This document shows positions 8,064 to 16,278 of a stretch of 47,491 nucleotides of DNA, piece after piece; the first letter of the stretch is position 1; each line of letters starts with the position of its first letter. This DNA is from Syntrophomonadaceae bacterium (lineage in GTDB: Bacteria; Bacillota; Syntrophomonadia; Syntrophomonadales; DTU052). A model generated the notes under the pieces. That model was not told where the DNA came from, ran no database searches, and saw nothing but the letters and a program-made list of their open reading frames with translations. The position numbers were made by a program, and so were the translations under genes. The stretch is from the NCBI GenBank assembly GCA_012729505.1, contig JAAYDA010000045.1:1-47491 (forward strand). Direction: 5' to 3'.

Positions 8064-8351
8064 ATTTTCTGAAAATGGCTCCATTAATGTGGGAATACCT
8101 TTCGGCTTACAACCACCATGGCATATGCAGCAATGTTCTAATCTAGGGCGTTATCGAGCTATGAATATTTACCTAATAAAACTAATTGTCTTAATTTTCG
8201 CAGTATTAACACGGTTTCTATTGCATTATCGTAATGGTTGTCTTTTAATTATAGGTAGTTGATTTTTGGCGAGTTAAATTAAATTGGAGGAGGTAAGTGG
8301 CGGAATATATAAGACGGGCCTTTATTTTCTAATTTTTGAAAGGAGAGATTA
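8064..8351. other. AT-rich leader region upstream of the acyl-CoA ligase gene
   Basis: No full gene is visible. The stretch is AT-rich and must contain the promoter of the downstream ligase, though several equally poor -10-like boxes prevent a firm call. It contains the tiny 8297-8332 reading frame with its own ribosome-binding site. Confidence 0.5.
8297..8332 (+). CDS. Possible 11-codon leader peptide
   Basis: GTG at 8297 is preceded by GGAGG at six bases (GGAGGAGGTAA) and opens MAEYIRRAFIF followed by TAA, ending 19 bp before the ligase ATG. The ribosome-binding site is stronger than that of many genes here. It could be a translated leader coupling into the ligase gene, or a remnant of a lost gene. 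Only the sequence signal supports it. Confidence 0.3.
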   Translation: MAEYIRRAFIF

Positions 8352-10013
8352 ATGATGAGATTTAAAGCAATGGACCCGATTTGGGAAAAAACCTGGCCCG
8401 AAAATTGGCCTAGAAACGGTGTTATAGACGGAAAGGATCCACTATTCCAGAATTTGTACGACAATGCGACTCGTTTTCGAGATAAGCCTGCGCTGATATA
8501 TTACGGCGGAATCATTACCTGGTGGGAGTTAAGAGATATGGTCCTGCGCGCTGCCAGTGGGCTGCAAAAGCTGGGAGTAACCAAAGGAGACCGCGTCTAT
8601 CTCGGACTCCAAAACTGTCCGCAATTCTACATAGCGTTTTTTGCGGCTCATTCCCTGGGCGCCATCGTTGTCCCCGGCAGTCCCATGTTCAAAGCCGGCG
8701 AATTGACCTATGCCCTTAACGATTCGGGAGCTAAAGTGATCATAACTGAAGAAGATATTTTCCCGATATACCAAATTATTCGCAATGATCTGAAATCAGT
8801 TGAATCCGTCGTCGTCACATCTTTGGGTGAATATCTTCCCGAGGAGCCTTATCCTGCATTTCCGTTAGCCGTCAGTTCAACGATCGAACCATCCTCAGAT
8901 TACATGACCTGGCCGGAACTAATGAATAATTCGCCCATCAAAAAATTTGCTGATGTGACTCTGAGCGACATCGCACTGCTGCAATACACGTCGGGTACTA
9001 CCGGTTATCCGAAAGGAGCCATGTTAACTCATGGCAATATTAAGCATCGGGGGGTTAATGATTCCTGGATGCACGATGATGCTCATGATTACATTCACCT
9101 GGCGTGCATGCCGTTATTTCACGTAACCGGTATGGGCAATCATTTACTTTGCCCGGCATATTGCGGAGGTACGGTCGTCGTTATGGTCCGGTTTGAACCG
9201 GAAGCCGTTCTTCAGGCAATAGAAAGGTATCGGGTAACTTACTTATGCAGTATTACCACCATGGACATTGCTTTGATCACTCATCCCAAATTCAATGACT
9301 ACGATATTTCTTCGATTCGCGGAATGACCATGGGTGGGGCTCCATTACCCCCGAACATCCAGCAGAAATACGAAGACATAGGACTTAGACTGGCAGAAGG
9401 ATATGGAATGAGTGAAACAATGTCAACCATGACCTGGAACCCGTTTGATCGGATCAAACAAGGCACAGTCGGTATTCCGATCGCGCATGTTGAGGTCCGC
9501 ATAGCCGATAAGGATAACATCGAAAAGAATGTTCCACTGGGAGAACAGGGCGAATTGTGGGTCAGAGGACCGTCGGTCGCCGCCGGTTATTGGAATAAAC
9601 CTGAGGAAACGGCCGAAACTTTCGTAGAAGGATGGATCAGAACAGGTGATATAGCAACTATGGATGAGGACGGATACGTTACCCTGAATGGACGCCTTAG
9701 AGAATTGATCAAGGCCTCGGGATACAGTGTGTTTCCGGCTGAAGTAGAGACGTATCTTTACCAGCATCCGGCCATCTTGGAATGTTGCGTAATAGGCGTA
9801 TTCCATGAGTATCGGGGAGAGGACGTCAAGGCATTTGTGGTTCTGGAACCTGAATGGGTAGGCAAAATCACCGAAGAGGAATTAGTTGCCTGGGCCAGAG
9901 AACAGATGTCTGTATACAAATACCCGCGCACAATTGAATTTAGGGACGAATTGCCCAAGTCTGGAACAGGTAAGATAATGCGCAGAATATTAAAAGCAGA
10001 AGAGGATGCGTAA
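8352..10013 (+). CDS. Acyl-CoA synthetase (AMP-forming, fatty-acid-CoA ligase type)
   Basis: 553 aa, AAGGAGAG before tandem ATG codons. The ANL-superfamily enzyme activates a carboxylic acid with ATP to an acyl-adenylate and then the CoA thioester. Visible motifs: A3 P-loop YTSGTTGYPKG (212-222), A5 GYGMSET, A7 RTGDIATMDEDGY, A8 hinge GRLRELIKASGYSVFPAEVE, and A10 PKSGTGK with catalytic Lys541. Complete and of typical length. The specificity (medium- or long-chain fatty or aromatic acid) cannot be read from sequence. It interrupts the usual clpX-lonB adjacency with terminators on both sides, so it is an independent unit, probably inserted. Confidence 0.9.
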   Translation: MMRFKAMDPIWEKTWPENWPRNGVIDGKDPLFQNLYDNATRFRDKPALIYYGGIITWWELRDMVLRAASGLQKLGVTKGDRVYLGLQNCPQFYIAFFAAHSLGAIVVPGSPMFKAGELTYALNDSGAKVIITEEDIFPIYQIIRNDLKSVESVVVTSLGEYLPEEPYPAFPLAVSSTIEPSSDYMTWPELMNNSPIKKFADVTLSDIALLQYTSGTTGYPKGAMLTHGNIKHRGVNDSWMHDDAHDYIHLACMPLFHVTGMGNHLLCPAYCGGTVVVMVRFEPEAVLQAIERYRVTYLCSITTMDIALITHPKFNDYDISSIRGMTMGGAPLPPNIQQKYEDIGLRLAEGYGMSETMSTMTWNPFDRIKQGTVGIPIAHVEVRIADKDNIEKNVPLGEQGELWVRGPSVAAGYWNKPEETAETFVEGWIRTGDIATMDEDGYVTLNGRLRELIKASGYSVFPAEVETYLYQHPAILECCVIGVFHEYRGEDVKAFVVLEPEWVGKITEEELVAWAREQMSVYKYPRTIEFRDELPKSGTGKIMRRILKAEEDA

Positions 10014-10089
10014 CGGACGAAAACCCCGCATCCTATTTTAAATTGCTTAAGATGTATCTGTGCAATCGCTGTATAGTGTTTTATTAAGG

Positions 10090-10140
10090 GAGGGTGTAAA
10101 CCGGATTTTGCGTGAAATCCGGTTTGCACCCTCTTAACTT
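10090..10140 (+). terminator. Strong hairpin after the acyl-CoA ligase gene
   Basis: A 19-bp stem (10090-10108 with 10115-10133) has a single U-G position and a 6-nt loop; the tail TTAACTTAATA is only moderately U-rich. The symmetric shape means it may act in both directions. Confidence 0.65.
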
Positions 10141-10167
10141 AATACGGATATCTTCCTCCTGTTCAAT

Positions 10168-10196
10168 TTGAGGAATTGCATTCATTAAGCAATAAT
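10168..10196 (+). promoter_or_regulatory. Possible lonB promoter
   Basis: TTGAGG (10168-10173) and AATAAT (10191-10196), 17-bp spacer, about 105 bp before the chosen lonB start. Confidence 0.35.
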
Positions 10197-10301
10197 AGCA
10201 AAAGTATGTGGAAGTTGGCTTTTTTTACTGGAGAAGATGGCGTTCAATCCGTCCTGATTCGGCAATACTATCTACACAACATTGTGAAGGGATGGGTTCC
10301 T

Positions 10302-12011
10302 ATGCTTGAGGGTTCAGGATTTGGCGGATTAAGTGGGTTGTTGCTCTTGGTGCAGTTTTTTTTCGCGGTAGTCATCGGCTTATACTTCTGGAATCTCTTG
10401 CGCAATCAGCAGGGCAGCAAAACGGCGGTGTCGCGAGAATCTTATAAAGAAAGAGATAAACTGAAAAAGATGAGAGGATTTTCTCTCACGGAACCGTTAT
10501 CCAGCATTACCCGTCCGTCAAGTTTTGCTGATGTGATTGGACAGGAGGAGGGTATTGAGGCTCTGCGAGCAGCTCTGTGCGGCCCTAATCCCCAGCACGT
10601 TATTATTTATGGACCCCCAGGAATAGGCAAGACGGCGGCTGCCCGATTGGTATTGGAGGAGGCCCGGAGGAATCTGCTCTCACCTTTCAATGAAAGCTCA
10701 GAGTTTATCGAAATAGACGCTACTACTGTTCGCTTTGATGAGCGGGGAATAGCCGATACCCTTATCGGCTCTGTGCATGATCCTATTTATCAGGGTGCGG
10801 GGCCAATGGGGGCTTCCGGAGTTCCTCAACCTAAACAGGGCGCGGTTACCAGGGCTCATGGCGGTGTCCTTTTCATCGACGAAATCGGGGAACTGCATTC
10901 AATTCAGATGAGCAAGCTGCTCAAGGTTTTGGAAGACCGCAAGGTAATTCTGGAAAGTGCCTATTATAACCAGGATGATAACAATATTCCCACTCACATC
11001 CATGACATTTTTCAAAATGGCTTGCCTGCTGATTTTCGGTTGGTTGGCGCTACTACCAGGATGCCTCATGAAATTTCGCCTGCTCTTCGTTCCCGTTGTC
11101 TGGAAGTTTTTTTTCGTCCTCTTGAGGAGGATGAAATTCTAAAGATCGCGGAAAATGCTCTGAATCGAATCGGCTTTGAAATAGAAGGTGAGGCCCTGAA
11201 GGAACTGGCCAGGTATGCGACTAATGGGCGGGAAGCGGTAAATATTGTGCAATTGGCTACGGGAATGAGCCGGAGTTGTGACAGCGACCGGGTGTCACTG
11301 AATATTATCGAAAGGGTGGTCCAGAGCGGGCAGTACTCACCTCGCCCTTTTAGCAGGAGGCCTGATTGTTCAGGAGTGGGAAATGTAAATGGACTGGCGG
11401 TTTTGGGTCCTAACCAAGGGCTGGTTATTGAAGTTGAAGCTGTTACTATAAAGGTTGGTGAGGGCAAGGGGAGTTGGAATGCAACGGGGGTAATCGAGGA
11501 AGAGGAAATGGGTGGGATTAACCGTACCGTACGGCGCAAGAGTACGGCACAGGGTTCAGTGGAGACGGTAATGACTGCTTTGCGCTGGGTGGGCAATTTG
11601 GATATGCGTGATTATGATGTGCATATTAATTTTCCGGGGGGGATACCGGTGGATGGCCCTTCTGCCGGAGCAGCCATGGCGGTTGCTGTGATCTCGGCCT
11701 TGAAGAACTATGAAGTGGATCCTTTGGTGGCTATGACAGGTGAAGTGTCGGTTCGCGGTCAGATCAAACCGGTAGGAGGGATAATGGCTAAGATTGAGGC
11801 AGCACGAAAGAATGGGCTCCAGTGGGTTATAATTCCTCAGGATAACTGGTTGCAGACTTTTGGTGAAATGAACAGCATTAAAGTAGTTCCGGTAGCTACT
11901 TTGGAGGAGTTGTTGGATTTGCTGATACCGGGCTTCAATAATAATAAGGTAGCCAGGTTGCCGGTTGCGGGCGGAGAGTTTCCCTCAGTATTGGATGCGG
12001 GCACTTTTTGA
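10302..12011 (+). CDS. lonB: Membrane-anchored Lon-family protease LonB
   Basis: The ATG at 10302 (569 aa) is chosen because AAGGGA lies just upstream and the product then starts with the LonB membrane anchor (hydrophobic residues about 8-32). The frame is open from 10176 but that extension is not family-like. Next come the AAA+ domain with Walker A GPPGIGKT (104-111) and Walker B LFIDEIGEL, and the C-terminal Lon protease domain with the catalytic dyad Ser454 (GPSAG) and Lys497, 43 residues apart as in all Lon proteases. LonB degrades proteins at the membrane; in Bacillus it is linked to forespore development. lonA follows. Confidence 0.93.
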   Translation: MLEGSGFGGLSGLLLLVQFFFAVVIGLYFWNLLRNQQGSKTAVSRESYKERDKLKKMRGFSLTEPLSSITRPSSFADVIGQEEGIEALRAALCGPNPQHVIIYGPPGIGKTAAARLVLEEARRNLLSPFNESSEFIEIDATTVRFDERGIADTLIGSVHDPIYQGAGPMGASGVPQPKQGAVTRAHGGVLFIDEIGELHSIQMSKLLKVLEDRKVILESAYYNQDDNNIPTHIHDIFQNGLPADFRLVGATTRMPHEISPALRSRCLEVFFRPLEEDEILKIAENALNRIGFEIEGEALKELARYATNGREAVNIVQLATGMSRSCDSDRVSLNIIERVVQSGQYSPRPFSRRPDCSGVGNVNGLAVLGPNQGLVIEVEAVTIKVGEGKGSWNATGVIEEEEMGGINRTVRRKSTAQGSVETVMTALRWVGNLDMRDYDVHINFPGGIPVDGPSAGAAMAVAVISALKNYEVDPLVAMTGEVSVRGQIKPVGGIMAKIEAARKNGLQWVIIPQDNWLQTFGEMNSIKVVPVATLEELLDLLIPGFNNNKVARLPVAGGEFPSVLDAGTF

Positions 12012-12116
12012 GATGTTTCTGTTCGGCTTTGTATGTGGCCGGAAGGATAAGGGATGAGGGGATTGGGCAATTGGCAATAGACTTTCGAACTGTTAGGTTG
12101 GCCCAAATATGTCGAG

Positions 12117-12145
12117 TTGCGGGGGAATATTACATATAGTAGAAT
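12117..12145 (+). promoter_or_regulatory. Candidate sigma-A promoter of lonA
   Basis: TTGCGG (12117-12122), 17-bp spacer, TAGAAT (12140-12145), ending 33 bp before the chosen start. No CIRCE-type heat-shock operator is visible around it. Confidence 0.55.
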
Positions 12146-12178
12146 AGACTTGCGCCTGGAATGGTGGAGGTGTTATGT

Positions 12179-14524
12179 TTGTTAACTAGTCAGACAAGGG
12201 AGTATGGAAGGGAAATGCCGCTGCTGCCCCTGAGGGGATTGCTGGTTTTTCCGTATATGGTGATCCATCTTGATGTTGGTCGCGAGAAGTCAATTAATGC
12301 TATTGAAGAAGCGATGATTGCTAACAAGGAATTGTTCTTAGCTACTCAGAAAGAAGCTCATACGGATGATCCCGGAGAACAGGAAATATATACAATTGGA
12401 ACTGTAGCAGAAATAAAGCAAGTATTGAAGATGCCGGGGGGAACTATGCGGGTTCTGGTCGAAGGCTTGCGCCGGGCCAGAATTGATAGTTTTATTGAAA
12501 ATGATTCGTTATTCAGGGTTCAGGCTAAAGAAATCTGGGAAGGACCTGTAAAGAAGGATTCTGAAATAGAAGCCTTAACCAGGACTTTGATTCACCAGTT
12601 TGAACAATATGTGCGGGTAAGTAAGAAGATCCCACCGGAGACGGTAGTATCGGTAGTGGCTATTACTGAACCGGGGCGCTTGGCGGATGTGATTGGATCT
12701 CATCTTGCTCTGAGAATTAATGAAAAACAGGCTATTTTAGAGGCTATCGACGTAAAAGAAAGATTGGAATTGTTATGTGAGCTTCTGGGCAAGGAAATGG
12801 AAGTTTTGGAATTGGAACGAAAAATCAATATCCGGGTGCGCAAGGCCATGGAAAAGACCCAGAAGGAGTATTATCTGCGCGAGCAGATGAAGGCTATCCA
12901 GAAAGAACTTGGTGATAAAGATGATCGCGCCGGTGAAGTTGACGAACTGCGGGAAAAGATTGCTGAAGCCAGATTGCCGGAAGAGGTGGAGGAGAAGGCC
13001 TTAAAAGAAGTGGAAAGGCTGGAAAAAATGCCTCCAATGGTGGCTGAAGCTGTTGTCGTCAGAAACTATTTGGATTGGCTGCTTTCGCTGCCGTGGGCCA
13101 ATGAGACCCGGGATCGCCTGGATCTGTCTATGGCGGAAAAGATTTTAGATGAGGATCATTACGGACTGGAAAAGCCGAAAGAACGGATTTTGGAATATCT
13201 GGCCATCAGAAAACTGGCTAAAAAAATGAGAGGACCGATTCTCTGCTTTGTCGGGCCTCCGGGAGTAGGTAAAACCAGCTTGGGTAAATCGGTTGCCCGA
13301 GCTTTGAATCGTAAATTTGTCAGGATGTCTTTGGGCGGAGTTAGGGATGAAGCCGAAATCCGCGGGCATCGCCGCACTTATGTAGGTTCTATGCCGGGCC
13401 GGGTACTGCAGGGAATGAAGCAGGCCGGTTCGAAAAATCCGGTTTTTCTTCTGGATGAGATTGATAAAATGACTTCTGATTTCAGGGGAGATCCTTCCTC
13501 TGCTTTGCTGGAAGTTCTTGATCCTGAACAAAATTACACGTTTAGTGATCATTATATGGAAGTGCCCTTTGATCTGTCCAAAGTAATGTTTATTACTACG
13601 GCTAACTCATGGCACAATATCCCCAAACCGCTCCTTGACAGGATGGAGGTTATCCACCTGGCCGGTTATACGGAGGAGGAAAAGGTGCGTATTGCTCTGG
13701 ATTATCTGGTTAAAAAGCAGATAAAAGAACATGGACTTAAAGCTAAAAATTTAGAGATTTCTGAAGGAGCAATAAGGAAAATAATCCGGGAATATACCCG
13801 GGAAGCCGGAGTAAGGAATCTGGAGCGTGAAATTGCCAGTGTTTGCAGAAAAACGGCTCGGGAGGTAGTCAAGGACCGAAGCAAAGTAACGCGGGTAACC
13901 AGTACCAATCTGGCAGGTTTCTTAGGGCCGCCCCGATATCGTTATGGAATCGCGGAGAAAGAAAGTCAGGTGGGGCTGTCTACGGGTCTGGCCTGGACTG
14001 AATCAGGCGGGGATATTTTATCCATTGAAGTGGCTTTGATGCAGGGCAAGGGGAGCTTGGCTTTGACGGGGAAGCTGGGCGATGTTATGAAGGAGTCGGC
14101 TCAGGCAGGGTTGACTTATGTCCGTTCGCGTCAGGCGTATTTGGATATCGAGCCTGATGTCCACGAAAAAACTGATATTCATTTGCACGTACCGGAGGGG
14201 GCCATACCCAAAGACGGTCCTTCGGCAGGAATAACTATAGCGACTGCTCTGGCTTCCGCTTTTGCTAATCGGCCCGTGTATAATGATTTGGCCATGACCG
14301 GGGAGATCACCCTAAGGGGACGGGTTCTTCCGGTGGGTGGAATCAAAGAAAAGGTTCTGGCTGCTCATCGGGCCGGTATTAAAACGGTTATTCTTCCGGC
14401 TGATAATAAGAAGGACCTGGATGATGTGCCTGCCAATGTAAAGCGAAAAATGGAATTTATCCTGGTGGACCATATGGACCAGGTTTTGGAGCGTGCTTTG
14501 GTCCAAGAGAATTATGAAAATTGA
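12179..14524 (+). CDS. lonA: ATP-dependent protease La (LonA)
   Basis: The frame opens at ATG 12161, but GGAGGT (12165-12170) lies inside that extension and points to TTG 12179, giving 781 aa starting MLTSQTRE. The soluble hexameric Lon degrades misfolded and regulatory proteins. The N-terminal substrate-binding domain begins [14 protein letters not shown] coiled region follows, then AAA+ with Walker [10 protein letters not shown] and Walker B FLLDEIDK, and the protease domain with Ser682 (KDGPSAG) and Lys725 (GGIKEK). All catalytic residues are present. The last 11 bases overlap ysxC, as in Bacillus-type lonA-ysxC pairs, implying translational coupling. Confidence 0.97.
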   Translation: MLTSQTREYGREMPLLPLRGLLVFPYMVIHLDVGREKSINAIEEAMIANKELFLATQKEAHTDDPGEQEIYTIGTVAEIKQVLKMPGGTMRVLVEGLRRARIDSFIENDSLFRVQAKEIWEGPVKKDSEIEALTRTLIHQFEQYVRVSKKIPPETVVSVVAITEPGRLADVIGSHLALRINEKQAILEAIDVKERLELLCELLGKEMEVLELERKINIRVRKAMEKTQKEYYLREQMKAIQKELGDKDDRAGEVDELREKIAEARLPEEVEEKALKEVERLEKMPPMVAEAVVVRNYLDWLLSLPWANETRDRLDLSMAEKILDEDHYGLEKPKERILEYLAIRKLAKKMRGPILCFVGPPGVGKTSLGKSVARALNRKFVRMSLGGVRDEAEIRGHRRTYVGSMPGRVLQGMKQAGSKNPVFLLDEIDKMTSDFRGDPSSALLEVLDPEQNYTFSDHYMEVPFDLSKVMFITTANSWHNIPKPLLDRMEVIHLAGYTEEEKVRIALDYLVKKQIKEHGLKAKNLEISEGAIRKIIREYTREAGVRNLEREIASVCRKTAREVVKDRSKVTRVTSTNLAGFLGPPRYRYGIAEKESQVGLSTGLAWTESGGDILSIEVALMQGKGSLALTGKLGDVMKESAQAGLTYVRSRQAYLDIEPDVHEKTDIHLHVPEGAIPKDGPSAGITIATALASAFANRPVYNDLAMTGEITLRGRVLPVGGIKEKVLAAHRAGIKTVILPADNKKDLDDVPANVKRKMEFILVDHMDQVLERALVQENYEN

Positions 14525-15089
14525 GTCGGCTGTTTTTACCATTTCGGCTTTTAATAAGGAGCAGCTGCCGGCAGCCGGGTTGCCTGAGATTGCCATGGCG
14601 GGAAGATCCAATGTGGGCAAGTCCTCCCTTATCAATAAGATGGTGGGACGAAAAAGCTTGGCCCGAACCAGTTCTACGCCCGGCAAGACTCAGAGTATAA
14701 ATTTCTATCTTATTAATGAAACGTGGAATCTGGTGGATTTGCCTGGTTATGGATATGCCAGGGTAGCTAAAAGCCAAAGGGCTTTTTGGGGCAAACTGAT
14801 CGAGGGGTATTTAACCAAGCGCCCGACTCTCAGAGGAGTGGTCCATCTGGTTGATATACGTCATCCTCCTATGGAGAGTGATATTATTATGCAGGATTGG
14901 GTCAGATCTTTGGGGATTCCAACCCTAGTGGTGGCTACCAAGCTTGACAAGATACCCCGGGGCAAACGTCAGCGGCATATAAAAGTCATTGAGAAGGATT
15001 TGAAATTAGTCAGGCCGGTTGTTCCATTTTCGTCGGTTACCGGTGAAGGCCTTTCTGAATTAAACGATGTGCTTGCCGAGTGGCTGTGA
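14514..15089 (+). CDS. ysxC: Ribosome biogenesis GTPase YsxC/EngB
   Basis: The ATG at 14514 gives 191 aa starting MKIESAVFT, the usual family start; a longer frame from 14493 is less likely. YsxC is an essential GTPase in 50S subunit assembly. G1 GRSNVGKS (30-37), the switch region [11 protein letters not shown]3 DLPGYG and G4 TKLDK are all present. It overlaps lonA by 11 bp without a strong ribosome-binding site, so translation is probably coupled. A bidirectional terminator follows. Confidence 0.96.
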   Translation: MKIESAVFTISAFNKEQLPAAGLPEIAMAGRSNVGKSSLINKMVGRKSLARTSSTPGKTQSINFYLINETWNLVDLPGYGYARVAKSQRAFWGKLIEGYLTKRPTLRGVVHLVDIRHPPMESDIIMQDWVRSLGIPTLVVATKLDKIPRGKRQRHIKVIEKDLKLVRPVVPFSSVTGEGLSELNDVLAEWL

Positions 15090-15105
15090 GAGATACCATG
15101 ACATG

Positions 15106-15136
15106 AAAAAGCACCGGATGCAACCCGGTGCTTTTT
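15106..15136. terminator. Bidirectional terminator between ysxC and the DMT exporter gene
   Basis: Twelve-bp perfect stem AAAAAGCACCGG / CCGGTGCTTTTT (15106-15117 with 15125-15136). The A/T flanks give a U-run on both strands, which fits its place between convergent genes. Confidence 0.85.
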
Positions 15137-15155
15137 GTCGGTGGCCGGCCAGGTT

Positions 15156-16055
15156 TTATCTGGTATAGATTTTTCGCAGAAGCGATAATCTGAAAAATGA
15201 AAAATTGAGTTCAGTCAAAAGCATACCGGCGATAATTAACAGACAACCCCAGAGGGCCCGGGTGGTCAGGTATTCTCCGGCCCACATATGAGCGAAAGCG
15301 GCGGCGAATAATGGTTCGGTTATGAAGATGACCGCAGTGCGGGTTGGAGTGGTATACGGCTGCATCACATTTTGAATAAGATAGGCCAGGGCGGTTGCAA
15401 ACACTACGGTAATGATCAGCGCCTGAAGGACAACGGCGTTGATCAAGGGCGGCCAGGGCTCCAGAAACAGAGCTGGGATCAGGCAGCCCACACCGGTGGT
15501 CAGGGTTTGGACCAGGGCCAGGCAAGCCGGGTTGTGGCGAGAGGAATAGTAGCTGACCATAACTATTTGGAAGGCAAATCCGAAAGCACAAATCAATTCC
15601 AGGAGATCTCCAAAGGAAATCTCCAGAGCGGCGGTGACAGATAACAGGAAAAGGCCTGTGGAAGCTGTTATTATTCCCAATATTGTACCCCAGGGAGGTA
15701 GCTTTAAGGTATAAATGGAAATAATAATTGGGACGATTACCACCGACAACCCAGTAATAAAAGCGGCATTGGAAGCAGAGGTGTATTGCAGTCCAATGGT
15801 TTGAAATCCATAGCCGATAATAAGGAATAATCCCAGGATTAAGCCGGACTTGAAGGTTGTCCAATTCATCATGGGCAAATGCTGCCGAGATACAAAGCCT
15901 ATAAATGCTGCCGCCAGAATGAATCTGATAGCGAGAAAGGTTAAGGGGCCAATATAATAAAGAGCGGCTTTCACCAGAACAAAGGTGGTACCCCAGATGA
16001 ATGCCACTCCCAATAGATATAATTCGGCTTTCGGACGCATGGAATTTGGTGCCAT
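15156..16055 (-). CDS. DMT-superfamily (EamA) transporter
   Basis: 299 aa, ATG at 16055-16053 with AGGAAAG upstream. About ten hydrophobic helices arranged as two EamA repeats can be traced: GVAFIWGTTFVLVKAAL opens the first and the second begins near LLELICAFGFAFQIV. EamA proteins usually export amino acids, nucleotides or other metabolites across the cytoplasmic membrane; the substrate here is unknown. It is convergent with ysxC and divergent from valS. Confidence 0.88.
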   Translation of the reverse strand: MAPNSMRPKAELYLLGVAFIWGTTFVLVKAALYYIGPLTFLAIRFILAAAFIGFVSRQHLPMMNWTTFKSGLILGLFLIIGYGFQTIGLQYTSASNAAFITGLSVVIVPIIISIYTLKLPPWGTILGIITASTGLFLLSVTAALEISFGDLLELICAFGFAFQIVMVSYYSSRHNPACLALVQTLTTGVGCLIPALFLEPWPPLINAVVLQALIITVVFATALAYLIQNVMQPYTTPTRTAVIFITEPLFAAAFAHMWAGEYLTTRALWGCLLIIAGMLLTELNFSFFRLSLLRKIYTR

Positions 16056-16225
16056 ATGATTGCGCTTTCCTGACTTTTTAATTAATACCTGAAAGAACAG
16101 TCGTTATAGGATTTTGCATATAGAGTTAAAATTCCCAAAGTCAGGTCTCCTAACCCATTAAAGCCGGATTGACATTTTTGGTGTCAGAGTAAAAAGGAGA
16201 TAGAAGTGATTACTTTGAGATGGTT

Positions 16226-16234
16226 TGCTAAAAT
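16226..16234 (+). promoter_or_regulatory. Possible extended -10 promoter of valS
   Basis: TGCTAAAAT is an extended -10 type sequence 45 bp before the valS start; no good -35 box is at 17 bp. An upstream TTGACA (16169-16174) has no matching -10. The 223-bp leader contains no T-box signature. Confidence 0.3.
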
Positions 16235-16278
16235 AATAGACATGGTGTCCTTACACCTGACAAGGAGGGTATTATAAA

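Noticed and set aside
16056-16278. Possible T-box leader for valS
   Set aside because: The conserved T-box bulge sequence (GGGTGGNACCGCG) and a terminator are absent.
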